Positions 32,930 through 44,920 are shown, counted from the stretch's first letter. The stretch: 64,000 nucleotides of DNA from Methylobacterium sp. WL1 (GCF_008000895.1 NZ_CP042823.1:620001-684000); one strand, 5' to 3'. Numbers and translations: made by a program. Notes: generated by a model from the letters alone, not told the origin.

Positions 32930-33392
32930 CGCACAACTCCCGAAGCCCGGCGGTTGCGAGGTCATGTCTTACACCGCATCATTTGTCGAATGTTATGACA
33001 ACGAGCCTGTTTGACCTCTCTCCAACCGACGTCGCGGGCTGACAATCGATACTCGAACTCATTCGTATCGGAACTGCATCCGTCGGAAAATTTTGGCGCC
33101 TTCGTTTCAATTGAAAGCTGTTTAACGGTGTATTTACGCTCGCAATCGCGCGGGTCACTGGTCATCGCGCCGGGGTGGGGCGTTTCGACCACGGCTCCGG
33201 GCCGGGCGCGATGACGGCGCGCGGCACGCCCCCCCAGAGCCGCGCGGGCGACGAAGTCCGCGCAGGGCGTGCCGAGGGCTCACTCCCTCGTGTGGGGAGG
33301 TGGGGTGGGGGCGGTTCTGAAGGCGCGGCTCCGCGCGATCCGACGCATCCCCCATCCCCGGGCCCCTCCTCACGGGGGGGCGTTCAAAGCAC
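32930..33392. other. Intergenic region between chemoreceptor and porin genes
   Basis: About 460 bases. The right part (33180-33390) is extremely GC-rich with a G-rich tract near 33291-33312 and a small hairpin CGAGGG/CCCTCG at 33273-33290. The left part (32990-33130) is AT-richer and should hold the chemoreceptor promoter. No gene is seen. Confidence 0.4.
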
Positions 33393-34826
33393 TCAGAAGG
33401 TGATCAACGAGGTCAGGCCGAACACCACGACGTCGGGCTTCTGCTCCGGCGTGGCCCGCCGGGTGATGTACTGGATGTTGGGTCGGACGACGATGTTGTC
33501 GGTCACCGCGATGCTGTAGAACGCCTCGACGAAGCGCTCCTGCCACGGCAGCCGCCGGTTGGTCCGGGTGACCAGGTTGCTCAGCTCGATGGCCTCGACC
33601 GCCCGGGGATTCGGGGTCGTCTGGCCGGCGCCGAAGCCGATCCAGTCGTTCGGACGCTCCGCGCACCAGCCCTTGTAGATGAACCCGCCCGTCACCTGGG
33701 CCGAGTAGATTGAGGTCTCCCGGTCACTGGCCACGGCCCGGACGAAGGCCGAGACGTTGCGGACGGTGTTGGCGGGATCCGGGCGGTAGACCTCCTGGAC
33801 ACCGACGAAATACAGGCCGTTCCGGCCGTCGTCATGCAGCGGCTGTCCCCGGTACATGGGAAACGGCAGGCGCCGGTCGTTCAGGTAGACGTCGTTGCCG
33901 CCACTGGTCTCGTGCCAGCCGCCGACCTTGTAGCTGCCGGCATAGCCCGCGCCGCCGACCTTCGGGAACCAGCCCGCCTCGGACAGGATCAGGGCGCCGG
34001 TGCCCTTGCTGAAGTTGAAGCTGAAGCCGTCGACGAGGTTGTCCGGATTGACCTGGTAGGCGCCGACCTGGACGTAGGCCGTATCCGCCGTGCCGACGCG
34101 CAGGCGGGTCGCCCATTGCCCGACCGGGTAGTTGTAGATGTAGTTGCCGGCGATCTTGCCGGTCGGGGCGCCGCACAGGGCGTTGAGCTGGAACTCGCAG
34201 GCGAAGCCGGCGAAGTCGTCGCTCGACGGCATCCGGCCGATCTTCAGGTCCACCCAGGGGCCGAACTTCTGATCGTACCAGAACTGGCTCAACCGCCAGA
34301 TGCGGCTGCGGCCGTAGATCTCCTCGACGCTGGTCTGCGTGCCGAGATGCGCGTCGAGGGTCAGGTCGCGGCCGTGGCGGTGGGTGAGCGTGACCGCGCC
34401 GGACCCGCCCTCCAGGCCGAACATCTTCTCGAAATCGAACAGGCCCTTGGCGGTGAACTGGGCCGCTCCGCGCGCCAGCGTGCGATCCCCACCGGCCGCG
34501 TTCGTGGCGCCCTCGTAGACGTAGCCGAGGTTGAGCAGGATGCCGTGCTCCCAGAGCCGATCGCGGATACCGCCGAGATTGCCGAGCAGGCCGAATTTCG
34601 GGCCGATATTGCGCGGATCCACCGAGCCCACGGCGGGGCGGGTGTCCGGCGCGGGCGTCGAGGGCCGATCCAGCGGCAGGCGCTGCGGCGCATTCGGATC
34701 CGGCAGGATCGTCGATTCTTCCGTGTTTCGGGGCGCCGAAGGCTGTGCCTGCGCCAGTCCAACACAAGGACAGGCTCCGATGACCAGCAGAGCAGCCGCC
34801 CATCCCGATAGAAGTCTACGTTCCAT
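33393..34826 (-). CDS. Carbohydrate-selective porin, OprB family
   Basis: The 477-residue outer-membrane protein has a signal peptide (ALLVIGACPCVGLAQA), a proline-rich linker and an OprB beta-barrel. Family features are GPKFGLLGNLGGIRDRLWEHGI, the KIGRMPSSDDFA segment, ANYSV-type later strands ending in a terminal Phe (LTSLITF), as needed for outer-membrane insertion. OprB porins let sugars diffuse in. Two Cys (CEFQLNALC) may form a loop disulphide. It is monocistronic between long intergenic regions. Confidence 0.9.
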   Translation of the reverse strand: MERRLLSGWAAALLVIGACPCVGLAQAQPSAPRNTEESTILPDPNAPQRLPLDRPSTPAPDTRPAVGSVDPRNIGPKFGLLGNLGGIRDRLWEHGILLNLGYVYEGATNAAGGDRTLARGAAQFTAKGLFDFEKMFGLEGGSGAVTLTHRHGRDLTLDAHLGTQTSVEEIYGRSRIWRLSQFWYDQKFGPWVDLKIGRMPSSDDFAGFACEFQLNALCGAPTGKIAGNYIYNYPVGQWATRLRVGTADTAYVQVGAYQVNPDNLVDGFSFNFSKGTGALILSEAGWFPKVGGAGYAGSYKVGGWHETSGGNDVYLNDRRLPFPMYRGQPLHDDGRNGLYFVGVQEVYRPDPANTVRNVSAFVRAVASDRETSIYSAQVTGGFIYKGWCAERPNDWIGFGAGQTTPNPRAVEAIELSNLVTRTNRRLPWQERFVEAFYSIAVTDNIVVRPNIQYITRRATPEQKPDVVVFGLTSLITF

Positions 34827-35239
34827 GATCCATAACGCCCCCGAGCCGACAGTCTTCTGTTCGGCGCCGTGGACTTACACCATCGTAAAACCGCGAATTG
34901 CAAGTTTACAGAGACAATTTGTATTTGTTTGATCGAGGTCTATAATTCAATCTCAAGAACAGACTTATAAAACCCGCCGTATTTTGAGGACAGAAAATCG
35001 ACTTCAAATACCGACTGTTTTTTAAATCGGGAGATCGATCCGGTTAATACGTTGGCAACCACATGATCGATCGCCCGATGTGAACGCCGTGTCCACATTC
35101 GCAACGCTCTTTGCTGGCTTCATCTTGGCCGGAAGCCAGCTTTGCGAAGCGCGAAGATCCACGAAACGGCCGAGGCTTCGCCGCCACACCCGCGGCGAAA
35201 TCAGCTTCGCGCGGTCGATTCTGCGGGTCCGATGCCGCC
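34827..35239. other. Intergenic region upstream of porin
   Basis: About 410 bases, AT-rich from 34880 to 35060 and so distinct from its surroundings. It probably carries the porin promoter and regulatory sites and the 3' region of coaBC. I see no clear promoter hexamers or gene. Confidence 0.4.
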
Positions 35240-36505
35240 TCAGCGCACCAGCAGGCCGGCCAGATGCGCGACCAGGCGGCGGGCGACCTCGTCCTTTCCG
35301 AGGCGCGGCCAGGTCTCCAACGCGCCGTCGCGGTGGATCAGGTGGACGGTGTTGTCGGTCCCGCCCATGACGCCGCCCGCGGCGGAGACGTCGTTGGCCA
35401 CGATCAGGTCGCACCCCTTCCGAGCGATCTTGGCCCGGGCGTGGTCGAGCACCGTGTCGGTCTCGGCGGCGAAGCCGACCACCAGGGGGGGCCGCCCGGC
35501 ATCGAGATGCGCGACGGTGGCGAGGATGTCGGGGTTCTCGACCAGCGGCAGCGGCACCGGGCCGGCGCCGTCCTTCTTGATCTTCTTCGCGCCGGCCTCG
35601 GTCTCGGGGCGCCAGTCGGCCACCGCGGCCGCGAAGATCGCGATGTCGGCGGGCAGGGCCGCCTCGACCGCCGCCAGCATCTCCCGGGCGGTCTCGACCC
35701 GCACCACGCCGACGCCGGCGGGATCCGAGATCGAGACCGGCCCGGAGACCAGGGTCACGGTGGCGCCGGCCTCGGCGGCGGCAGCCGCGATCGCGTGGCC
35801 CTGGCGCCCGGAGGAGCGGTTGGCGAGGTAGCGCACCGGGTCGATCGGCTCGTGGGTCGGCCCGGAGGTCACGAGCACCCGACGGCCGGCGAGGGGCGGG
35901 CGGGCGCGCTCCGGCGGCCCGAGGAAGCCGAGGCCCGGGGCCCCGTCGCCCGCCGCGGCCAGCATCCGCTCGAGGGCGTCGGCGATCTCGTTGGGCTCGG
36001 CCATGCGGCCGGGGCCGGTCTCCGCCTCGGCCATCTTGCCGGCATTCGGCCCGACGAGGCGGATTCCGTCGCCCTCCAGGGTCGCGCGGTTGCGGCTCGT
36101 CGCGGGATGCGCCCACATCTGCACGTTCATGGCCGGGGCGATCAGGATCGGCAGGGTTGTGGCCAGCAGGATCGTGGTCGCGAGGTCGGCAGCGTGGCCC
36201 CCGGCCATCCGGGCCATCAGGTTGGCGGTCGCCGGCGCCACCACGACGGCGTCCGCCTGGCGGGCCAGCTTGATGTGGCCGATATCCGCCTCCTCGGCCC
36301 GGTCGAACAGGTCGGTATGGGCCCGCTCGCCCGCGAGCGCCGCGGCAGCGAGCGGCGTCACGAATTCCTGCGCCCCCGCGGTCAGCACCGGGCAGACGCT
36401 GGCGCCCCGCTCGCGCAGGCGCCGGATCAGGTCGAGGGCCTTGTAGGCTGCGATGCCGCCGCCGATGACGAGGAGGACGCGGCGGTTGGCGAGCGTTTCA
36501 GTCAT
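35240..36505 (-). CDS. coaBC: Phosphopantothenoylcysteine synthetase/decarboxylase
   Basis: CoaBC is the bifunctional enzyme that adds cysteine to 4'-phosphopantothenate and decarboxylates the product, two steps of coenzyme A synthesis. The N-terminal FMN-dependent CoaC half shows VIGGGIAAYKALDLIRRL and the PAMNVQMW motif; the CoaB half shows VTSGPTHEPIDPVRYLANRSSGRQG in part, AAVADWRP, and the KIKK lysines for CTP-dependent activation. Length 421 is normal. It follows uppS on the same strand after 49 bases. Confidence 0.96.
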   Translation of the reverse strand: MTETLANRRVLLVIGGGIAAYKALDLIRRLRERGASVCPVLTAGAQEFVTPLAAAALAGERAHTDLFDRAEEADIGHIKLARQADAVVVAPATANLMARMAGGHAADLATTILLATTLPILIAPAMNVQMWAHPATSRNRATLEGDGIRLVGPNAGKMAEAETGPGRMAEPNEIADALERMLAAAGDGAPGLGFLGPPERARPPLAGRRVLVTSGPTHEPIDPVRYLANRSSGRQGHAIAAAAAEAGATVTLVSGPVSISDPAGVGVVRVETAREMLAAVEAALPADIAIFAAAVADWRPETEAGAKKIKKDGAGPVPLPLVENPDILATVAHLDAGRPPLVVGFAAETDTVLDHARAKIARKGCDLIVANDVSAAGGVMGGTDNTVHLIHRDGALETWPRLGKDEVARRLVAHLAGLLVR

Positions 36506-36554
36506 GACGGAAAGCCTCTGCCTGAGCCGGCGCGCCCGTCAAGCGGGCCGGGGG

Positions 36555-37277
36555 TCAGGCCGCCGCCGGGACCGCCGGCGCCTTCAGGCCGCCGAAGCGG
36601 CGGTCCCGGCGGGCGAAGTCGGCCGTCGCCGCGGCGAGGTCGTCGGGGCCGAAATCGGGCCACATCCGATCGGTGAAGTGGAGTTCGGCATAGGCCGCCT
36701 CCCACAGCAGGAAATCCGACAGGCGCTGCTCGCCGCCGGTGCGGATCACGAGGTCCACGTCCACCGGCGAGCCGTGCATCTGCCCGGCCACCAGCGCGCC
36801 GAAACTCTCGCGGGAGGCGTCGCCGCCCTGGAGCGCCTGCGCCGCCGCGATGATGGCGTCCCGCGCGGAATAGTCGACGCAGATCCGCAGGTGCAGGCGG
36901 GTGCCGGCCGCCGTGGCCGCCTCGGCGGCCGCGATCGCCTCCGGGATGCCCAGGGCAGGGCGGTCGCGCCGGCCCACGACGCTGAGCCGGGTGCCGGTGC
37001 GGGCGAGCCGCTGGGTCTCGTTGCGCAGGTAGGAGCGCAGCAGCCGCATCAGGCCGCCGACCTCGTCGTCGGGGCGCTGCCAGTTGTCGGCCGAGAAGGC
37101 GTAGAGCGTGAGCGTGCCGATGCCGAGATCCGGGCAGGCCTCGGCGGTGCGCCGGATCGCCTCGACGCCGCGATGGTGGCCGGCCAGACGCGGCAGGCCG
37201 CGCTGCGTCGCCCAGCGCCCGTTGCCGTCCATGATGATCGCGGCGTGCAGCCCCCCCGGCCCCGCTTCGCTTTGCAT
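36555..37277 (-). CDS. uppS: Isoprenyl transferase (undecaprenyl diphosphate synthase)
   Basis: The cis-prenyltransferase extends farnesyl diphosphate with isopentenyl units to make the C55 lipid carrier for peptidoglycan. The catalytic start IIMDGNGRWATQRGL, the SADNWQRP segment, and the C-terminal DLVIRTGGEQRLSDFLLW substrate-binding motif are all present. ATG 37277 (240 residues) is chosen because GGGAG lies eight bases upstream; the Met six codons earlier has none. The upstream regulator gene ends 77 bases away. Confidence 0.95.
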   Translation of the reverse strand: MQSEAGPGGLHAAIIMDGNGRWATQRGLPRLAGHHRGVEAIRRTAEACPDLGIGTLTLYAFSADNWQRPDDEVGGLMRLLRSYLRNETQRLARTGTRLSVVGRRDRPALGIPEAIAAAEAATAAGTRLHLRICVDYSARDAIIAAAQALQGGDASRESFGALVAGQMHGSPVDVDLVIRTGGEQRLSDFLLWEAAYAELHFTDRMWPDFGPDDLAAATADFARRDRRFGGLKAPAVPAAA

Positions 37278-37354
37278 CGTAAAGTCTCCCGGCATGGGCG
37301 TATCGCTGAGGTTTATTCGGTTTGCGTTGACAGTCTCTGCGCGATCCGGCGTTC

Positions 37355-37744
37355 TCAGGCCGGTTTCGTGGCCGGATCGAGGCCGCGCACCCCGCCATCC
37401 GGACTTCGCTCGGCCGCCGCCGCCGCGTCGCGCACCACCTGCTCGAGCACGCCGAGATAGAAGATGAAGCGCCGGCGCCCGGTCGGCGTCATCCGGCACA
37501 CCGTCTGCGTCCGGTTGAGCGAAAACCCCTTTTCGAGGCTCACCAGGTCGGCCTCGCTGAGCACGGCCAGGTGGCGGCTCAGGTTGCCGTCGGTCAGCCC
37601 GCATAGGCGCTTGAGGTCGGGGAACGGCAAGCCCTTGGGATGGGCCACCAGGGAGGTGAGCACGCTGAGCCGCGCCCGCTCGTGGATGATCCGGTCCAGC
37701 CCCTCGTAGGAGAACCGTCCGTCGTCGCGGTCAGAGGTCATCAT
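37355..37744 (-). CDS. Winged-helix transcriptional regulator
   Basis: The 129-residue protein has a MarR/ArsR-like winged helix (HERARLSVLTSLVAHPKGLP, LKRLCGLTDGNLSRHLAVL) of the small HTH family often paired with membrane proteins, then the wing and a C-terminal dimer helix. It starts with two ATGs (37744, 37741) inside the 3' end of the membrane-protein gene, so the pair is translationally coupled. It probably controls its own operon in response to a signal passed by the partner; that is inference. Confidence 0.85.
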   Translation of the reverse strand: MMTSDRDDGRFSYEGLDRIIHERARLSVLTSLVAHPKGLPFPDLKRLCGLTDGNLSRHLAVLSEADLVSLEKGFSLNRTQTVCRMTPTGRRRFIFYLGVLEQVVRDAAAAAERSPDGGVRGLDPATKPA

Positions 37745-38348
37745 CGAAGGCCCGGGCGCCGCGATGGATGAGGCCGGCCAGCCAGATCTGGCCGACCACG
37801 AAGGGGAGCCCCATGGTCCAGGGCGACAGGGTGCGGGTCTCGGCCGCGAACGCCAGCGCGGCGAGGCCGGTGAGCAGGTACCAGGCGCCGACCCCCTGGA
37901 CCGCCCGGGGCAGGATCCGCGCCGAGGCGAACAGGCCGAGCCCGACCAACACCTGCCACAGGCCGGGCAGCATCCAGACCTCTTCCGGAGCGAAGCGGGC
38001 GATCACCAGGGCGAGGCACGCCCCGGTGCCGGCGGCCGGCATGAACACCTCGATGGCGTTCCACACCATCGCGTCGGCCAAGCCGGAATGGAGCCGGCGG
38101 CTGCGCCGGACCGCCTCGACCCCGATCAGCGCGAACGCCACCAGGGCGGCGCCGATCCACAGGCCGAAGAACAGGGCCGGCCGGGCCGACGGATCGCCGA
38201 GCCACAGGGCCTGGCCCACCGCGCAGGCGAGCGACAGGCCGCCGGTGCCTGCCACGGTGGCGGCGCCCAGGCCGCGGAAGGCCGTATCGCGGGCGATCTG
38301 CGACCGGATCGCCACGATGTCGGCCAGCGCCTTGTCCAGGTCCTGCAT
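37731..38348 (-). CDS. Multi-pass membrane protein paired with regulator
   Basis: The 205-residue product from ATG 38348 begins with a cytoplasmic helix (MQDLDKALADIVAIRSQIAR) and then about five to six transmembrane helices. The open frame reaches further upstream but is not protein-like. It overlaps the regulator gene by about 11-14 bases. This membrane-protein/HTH pairing recurs in proteobacteria; its signal is unknown. No enzyme motifs are seen. Confidence 0.8.
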   Translation of the reverse strand: MQDLDKALADIVAIRSQIARDTAFRGLGAATVAGTGGLSLACAVGQALWLGDPSARPALFFGLWIGAALVAFALIGVEAVRRSRRLHSGLADAMVWNAIEVFMPAAGTGACLALVIARFAPEEVWMLPGLWQVLVGLGLFASARILPRAVQGVGAWYLLTGLAALAFAAETRTLSPWTMGLPFVVGQIWLAGLIHRGARAFDDDL

Positions 38349-38506
38349 GAGCTTCAGCCCCCGCCCTGCATCATGCTTTGCGCCGCAAAGTACCGACGGG
38401 CTCCGGTCGCCGCAAGCCAATTCACCGGGTGATGGGACCGAATTTTCTCAGCATCGACCGGTCCGGTCCAGGCCAAAGCACGGTGAATTCTACCTAAGAG
38501 TTGTAA

Positions 38507-38992
38507 TTATCCATCTTCGCGGCGAAGTGCGTCGAGATCGAGCGGGGCCGTGACCATCCGCAGGGCGCCGTCCGGAGCGCGGGGCCACTCCGCCTCCGGC
38601 CGGTCCCGGTAGAGCTCGACGCCGTTCCCGTCCGGGTCGCGCAGGTACAGGGCCTCGCTGACGCCGTGGTCGCTGGCGCCGTCCAGGGGGATGCCGGCCG
38701 CCTCGACCCGGCGCAGGGCATCCGCCAGGGCGGCCCGGCTCGGGTAGAGCAGGGCGAGATGGTACAGGCCGGTGGTCCCCGGCGCGGGCGGCAGCCCGCC
38801 GAGGCTCTCCCAGGTGTTGAGCCCGATATGGTGGTGGTAGCCCCCGGCCGCGACGAAGGCGGCACGCGTGCCGAAGCGCTGGGTCAAACCCAGGCCGAGG
38901 ATCCCGCAATAGAACCCGAGCGCCCGGTCCAGGTCGGCCACCTTGAGGTGGACGTGCCCGATGCGGGTCTCGGGATGGATCGGTGCGGTCAT
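38507..38992 (-). CDS. VOC family protein (glyoxalase/extradiol dioxygenase fold)
   Basis: The 161-residue protein has the vicinal-oxygen-chelate fold seen in glyoxalase I and extradiol dioxygenases. The first module starts [20 protein letters not shown]; metal ligands are probably the His of HVHLKV, the His of LYHLALLYP and the Glu of [19 protein letters not shown] resembles catechol 2,3-dioxygenase-like members. Substrate is unknown. It is divergent from uvrB. Confidence 0.88.
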   Translation of the reverse strand: MTAPIHPETRIGHVHLKVADLDRALGFYCGILGLGLTQRFGTRAAFVAAGGYHHHIGLNTWESLGGLPPAPGTTGLYHLALLYPSRAALADALRRVEAAGIPLDGASDHGVSEALYLRDPDGNGVELYRDRPEAEWPRAPDGALRMVTAPLDLDALRREDG

Positions 38993-39074
38993 CGGCGAGC
39001 CTCATCCGGGAAAGCGTGAAAACTCCGCAGCCCCGAGGGTTTCTCGCGGCGCGTGCGGGGCCCATATTGGTGCC

Positions 39075-41834
<2,760 letters not shown>

Positions 41835-41845
41835 CCGCGCCGGTT

Positions 41846-42064
41846 TCAGGCGGCCCGGTCGTCCCGGCCGGCATAGCGGCTCGCCACCGCCTCGCCCTCG
41901 TCGACCAGCGCCTCGGCGATCCGGAGCGCGAGGGCGTCGCAGGCCTCGTCGTAGGCGTGGGGATCCGCCTGCACGGCCGCCCGCGTCACCGCGCCGACCC
42001 GGTCGCGGACGATGTCGCGGGCGATGCGCAACGCATCGGCGAAGGGCTCATAGGGGCGCGGCAT
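41846..42064 (-). CDS. Hypothetical protein, 72 residues
   Basis: A small soluble, helical, acidic protein (PYEPFADALRIARDIVRDRV, then ALALRIAEALVDEGEAVA). GGAG five bases before ATG 42064 supports the start. It is convergent with uvrB at a distance of 11 bases. No recognised family. Confidence 0.65.
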   Translation of the reverse strand: MPRPYEPFADALRIARDIVRDRVGAVTRAAVQADPHAYDEACDALALRIAEALVDEGEAVASRYAGRDDRAA

Positions 42065-42207
42065 GCTCGCTCCGGCGACGGATCGGGCCGTCACGGCCCG
42101 GGTGGCGGCTGCAACGAGCATCCGGGGGAAAACGTTCCCGCCTGGTGCTGGGCGTCTTCGCATGCCGGGCCAGACCAGGGCTTCACGCCCCTTGCAGCGC
42201 GGTCCAC

Positions 42208-43089
42208 TCACGCGTCCCGGGAAACCCGCAGGGTCTTGTCCGGATTCCGCACCACGTAGATGGCGGCGACGAGGCCCTGGCGGACCTGCAGGGCCGTCGT
42301 CTGAATGAGGCCGGGCGTCTCGACGGTCACGAAACCCGGCAGCCCGTCGATGACGGCATAGCGCACGAGCCGGGATGGATTCCGGCCGAAGTCGCGGGCC
42401 ATGGCCTCGTGACGGACGAGCACGGCGTCCCGCCCGATCAGCGGTTCCGGCGACGCGGGGACCTTGCCGCCGCCATCGGCTGTGGCGACCACGTCGTCGG
42501 CCAGGAGGGTGCGCAGCGCACCCATATCGCCGCTGCGCGAAGCGGCGAAGAACGCGGCGGCGATCTTGAGGCCCTCCTCCCGGTCGACAGTGAAGCGTGG
42601 CCGCGCTTCCCGGAGATGCGTCCGGGCGCGGCTGGTGAGCTTGCGGCACGCCGCCTCTTCCCGTCCGATCGCCCGGGCCACCTCCGGGAACGCCATCCCG
42701 AACACGTCGTGCAGCAGGAACGCCGCCCGCTCCAGCGGCGACAGGCGCTCCAGCGCCATCATCAGCGGCAGGGTGATGTCGTCGAGATCGTCGCCCGCAT
42801 CGGGATCGAAGATCGGCTCCGGCAGCCAGGGTCCGATATAGGGCTCCCGCCGGCGGCGGGCCGATTTCAAGTGATTGAGGCAGAGCCGCGTGACCACGAT
42901 CCGCAAAAACGCAGCCGGCTCCCGTACCGTGTCCCGATCGGCGGCCAGCCAGCGTGCATAGGCATCCTGAACCACGTCCTCCGCGTCGGCCATCGAACCC
43001 AGCATGCGGTAAGCAAGCCGGACCAGGCCCGGGCGGGATTCCTGGAAGCTCGGTTCGGGGGCGGCGGCCCCGTTGCACGGCGCGATCAC
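42208..43089 (-). CDS. ECF41-type RNA polymerase sigma factor (SigJ-like)
   Basis: The 293-residue protein has sigma-70 regions 2 and 4 (RLAYRMLGSMADAEDVVQDA; LSPLERAAFLLHDVFGM) plus a C-terminal SnoaL-like domain that regulates activity in place of an anti-sigma factor. All three ECF41 signature motifs are present: WLPEP, DGGGK and NPDK. ECF41 factors usually sit beside and control an oxidoreductase-type gene; here the upstream flavodoxin gene fits. GTG 43089 with GGAGG upstream overlaps the expected flavodoxin stop as GTGA. A frameshift upstream makes the two genes one continuous frame. Confidence 0.88.
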   Translation of the reverse strand: MIAPCNGAAAPEPSFQESRPGLVRLAYRMLGSMADAEDVVQDAYARWLAADRDTVREPAAFLRIVVTRLCLNHLKSARRRREPYIGPWLPEPIFDPDAGDDLDDITLPLMMALERLSPLERAAFLLHDVFGMAFPEVARAIGREEAACRKLTSRARTHLREARPRFTVDREEGLKIAAAFFAASRSGDMGALRTLLADDVVATADGGGKVPASPEPLIGRDAVLVRHEAMARDFGRNPSRLVRYAVIDGLPGFVTVETPGLIQTTALQVRQGLVAAIYVVRNPDKTLRVSRDA

Positions 43090-43731
43090 AGACCCGGCGC
43101 CTCCAGGCCGCGCACGAACTGGCGCGTGACCTGCGCGACGCGTCGGCCGAGATGGCGCGCGGTCGCCAGATCGGCCTCCGGAGGCGCGGTCGGGACCCGC
43201 GTCCGTGTTCGACTGCGCCGCCGCGCCGAGCCAGTAGCCGAGCCGATTCAGATCCTGCTCCGAGCCCGTGGTCGAACAGTTCGCGGGCGGGAGGTCCAGG
43301 CTGACCCAGTGCATGCCGTGCTGCGCCGCGAACAGGGCCAGCTGGATCAGCGTGGCGAGCTTATCGCCGGCCATCGCACCGGAATTTGTGAACCCGGCGG
43401 CGATCTTGCCCTTCCACGGATAACCCTTGGCCATCACCCGGTTCGAGGTCGATTCCTGGAACGTTTTGAACGCCGCGGACGGCCCGGCCACATACGTCGG
43501 GGTGCCGAAGATGATGGCTGGGGCGGCCTCCAGCACGGCCCAGGACCGCTCCACGTCTGCGACGGGCAAAATCAGGGCGTCGGCACCTTCGACGAGCCTC
43601 ACCCCCTGTGCCACAGCCTCGGCCTGGCGGGCCGTGTGGCCGTAGCCCGAGTGGAATACGATGGCGATCCGCATGGATCCGGCGGCCGCCGCCGGATCCT
43701 CACGACGCTCCGTCACGCGAATGTCGACCAT
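43086..43731 (-). pseudogene. Flavodoxin/NAD(P)H:quinone oxidoreductase-like gene, frameshifted near its end
   Basis: The gene encodes a WrbA-like FMN flavodoxin: MRIAIVFHSGYGHTARQAEA binds the FMN phosphate, TPTYVAGPSAAFKTF and TTGSEQDLNRLGYWLG are further flavin contacts. Near 43185 the frame slips; the natural tail APPEADLATARHLGRRVAQV followed by VTRQFVRGLEAPGL and a TGA at 43086-43088 lies in another frame. A two-base loss in a CGCGCG run (or one extra base) explains it. The core is complete and could still fold. ATG 43731 has a G-rich ribosome binding site; ATG 43674 is the alternative. Confidence 0.7.
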
Positions 43732-43898
43732 GATCCCCCCTGTCAGTCCCGTCCCGGATGACATGACAAGGAAGCCCCGCCCGGTGTGACATGCGCGAGA
43801 GTCCGGCAACGACCCTTTCATGAAGCGCGTTTCGGCCGGCGCTGGACAGGGGCACGGTCCCGTCCCAGATCGACCCTCGTTGAAGCAGGCGAACGACG

Positions 43899-44432
43899 AT
43901 GACCTCCGAGACGAACACGCCCCCGCCCCTCGACGACGCGACCCTGGCTTTCGCGGGCCGGGTCTTCCAGTTCGCCCGGATGGGCCACGCCGACGAGCTG
44001 GCGGAGCTGTTCGGGCAGGGGCTCCCGGCGAACCTGCGCAACGACAAGGGCGACAGCCTGCTGATGCTCGCGGCCTATAACGGCCAGGCGGACGCCACCC
44101 GGGTGATCCTGGAGGCCGGCGGCGACCCGGAACTCGCCAACGATCGCGGCCAGACGCCTCTGGCCGGCGCCGCGTTCAAGAACGACCTCGCCGTCACCCG
44201 ACTGCTGCTCCAGCACGGCGCCGCGGTGAACGGCACCGGCACCGGCAGCCGCACCGCCCTGATGACCGCGGCGATGTTCGACCGCACCGAGATGGTGGCG
44301 CTGCTGCTGGAGCACGGCGCCGACCCGGACTTTCGCGATGCCGCCGGCCAGAGCGCCGCCGACATGGCCCGGGCCATGGGCGCCCAGGCGACCCCGGGCC
44401 AGCTCGACGCGGCGGCACGGAAGACGGGGTGA
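43899..44432 (+). CDS. Ankyrin repeat protein
   Basis: The 177-residue protein consists of about four ankyrin repeats, for example GDSLLMLAAYNGQADATRVI, GQTPLAGAAFKNDLAVTRLL and ALMTAAMFDRTEMVALLLEH. There is no signal peptide, so it should be a cytoplasmic protein-protein interaction module. It is similar to small ankyrin proteins that accompany catalases in some bacteria, but no such gene is near. Divergent from the flavodoxin gene. Confidence 0.9.
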   Translation: MTSETNTPPPLDDATLAFAGRVFQFARMGHADELAELFGQGLPANLRNDKGDSLLMLAAYNGQADATRVILEAGGDPELANDRGQTPLAGAAFKNDLAVTRLLLQHGAAVNGTGTGSRTALMTAAMFDRTEMVALLLEHGADPDFRDAAGQSAADMARAMGAQATPGQLDAAARKTG

Positions 44433-44436
44433 GGGA

Positions 44437-44748
44437 TCAGGGATCGTCGGCGGGAGCCGCCGGGACGACGGCAAGCGTCAGACCCAGGGCCGAGACGACG
44501 CGCTCAACCGTATCGAGGCTTGGATTTCCGGTTTGCGACAGCGCCTTCTACTGGCTCTCGCGGCCGAGCCCGCTCGGTTCTGGGACGGCCGCCATGCCCC
44601 GTGCACGCACCACGTCATCCAGGGGCCGCCGGAAAGCCCCGGAATCGTTCTCCGCGCGGGCAGCGGACAGGTAGGCGGCGGCGTCAGCGGGCGCGCTCAG
44701 GGACGTCGCCACGTCGAAGGACCGGGTGGCGGTCTCGGAACCAGCCAT
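44437..44748 (-). pseudogene. Addiction module antidote (HigA-like) with premature stop
   Basis: From ATG 44748 the frame encodes an antidote-type protein: RSFDVATSLSAPADAAAYL, then LDDVVRARGMAAV and an HTH-like part. An in-frame TAG at codon 67 interrupts it, where related proteins have Tyr (SLYKALS-type; here SQ-stop-KALS). The frame then continues cleanly (TGNPSLDTVERVVSALGLTL) to TGA 44437. So it looks like a full-length gene broken by one nonsense change. It partners with the toxin remnant upstream. Confidence 0.65.
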
Positions 44749-44920
44749 ACGGGGCGTTCTCAAGCCGTGAGGGCGAGACCCCACCCCCAACCCGTGCAAC
44801 GTGGCCCGGGGTGCCGTCCTCAAGGCGGACGATCCGGCGCAGGATTTGGGCGCGGCCCGCATCGTCGCGCAGGATATCGATCCAGCGGTCGAATATTCCC
44901 GCGGTGGAGACCTCGGCGAT
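44746..44920 (-). pseudogene. RelE/ParE-like toxin remnant
   Basis: The fragment reads IAEVSTAGIFDRWIDILRDD and GGGVSPSRLENAPYG, matching the N-terminal half of addiction-module killer proteins (FxxWLxxLRDxxARxxIxxRI, GGGVSELR). It has no proper start codon and stops resembling the family where the antidote ATG begins, so the C-terminal half seems deleted and the junction falls at the antidote start. It cannot be an active toxin. Confidence 0.55.

Noticed and set aside
29552..32998. A 1,148-codon plus-strand frame over jetA and the globin chemoreceptor
   Set aside because: It crosses several genes on the other strand and has shadow-type composition.
33291..33312. G-quadruplex in the porin/chemoreceptor intergenic region
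   Set aside because: Only three G-runs of three or more are close together; the tract fits general GC bias and shows no placement near a promoter.
42208..43821. A genuine flavodoxin-sigma fusion protein
   Set aside because: The linker between the two domains is clearly the flavodoxin tail read in the wrong phase, and the expected stop/start overlap is present in the other frame.
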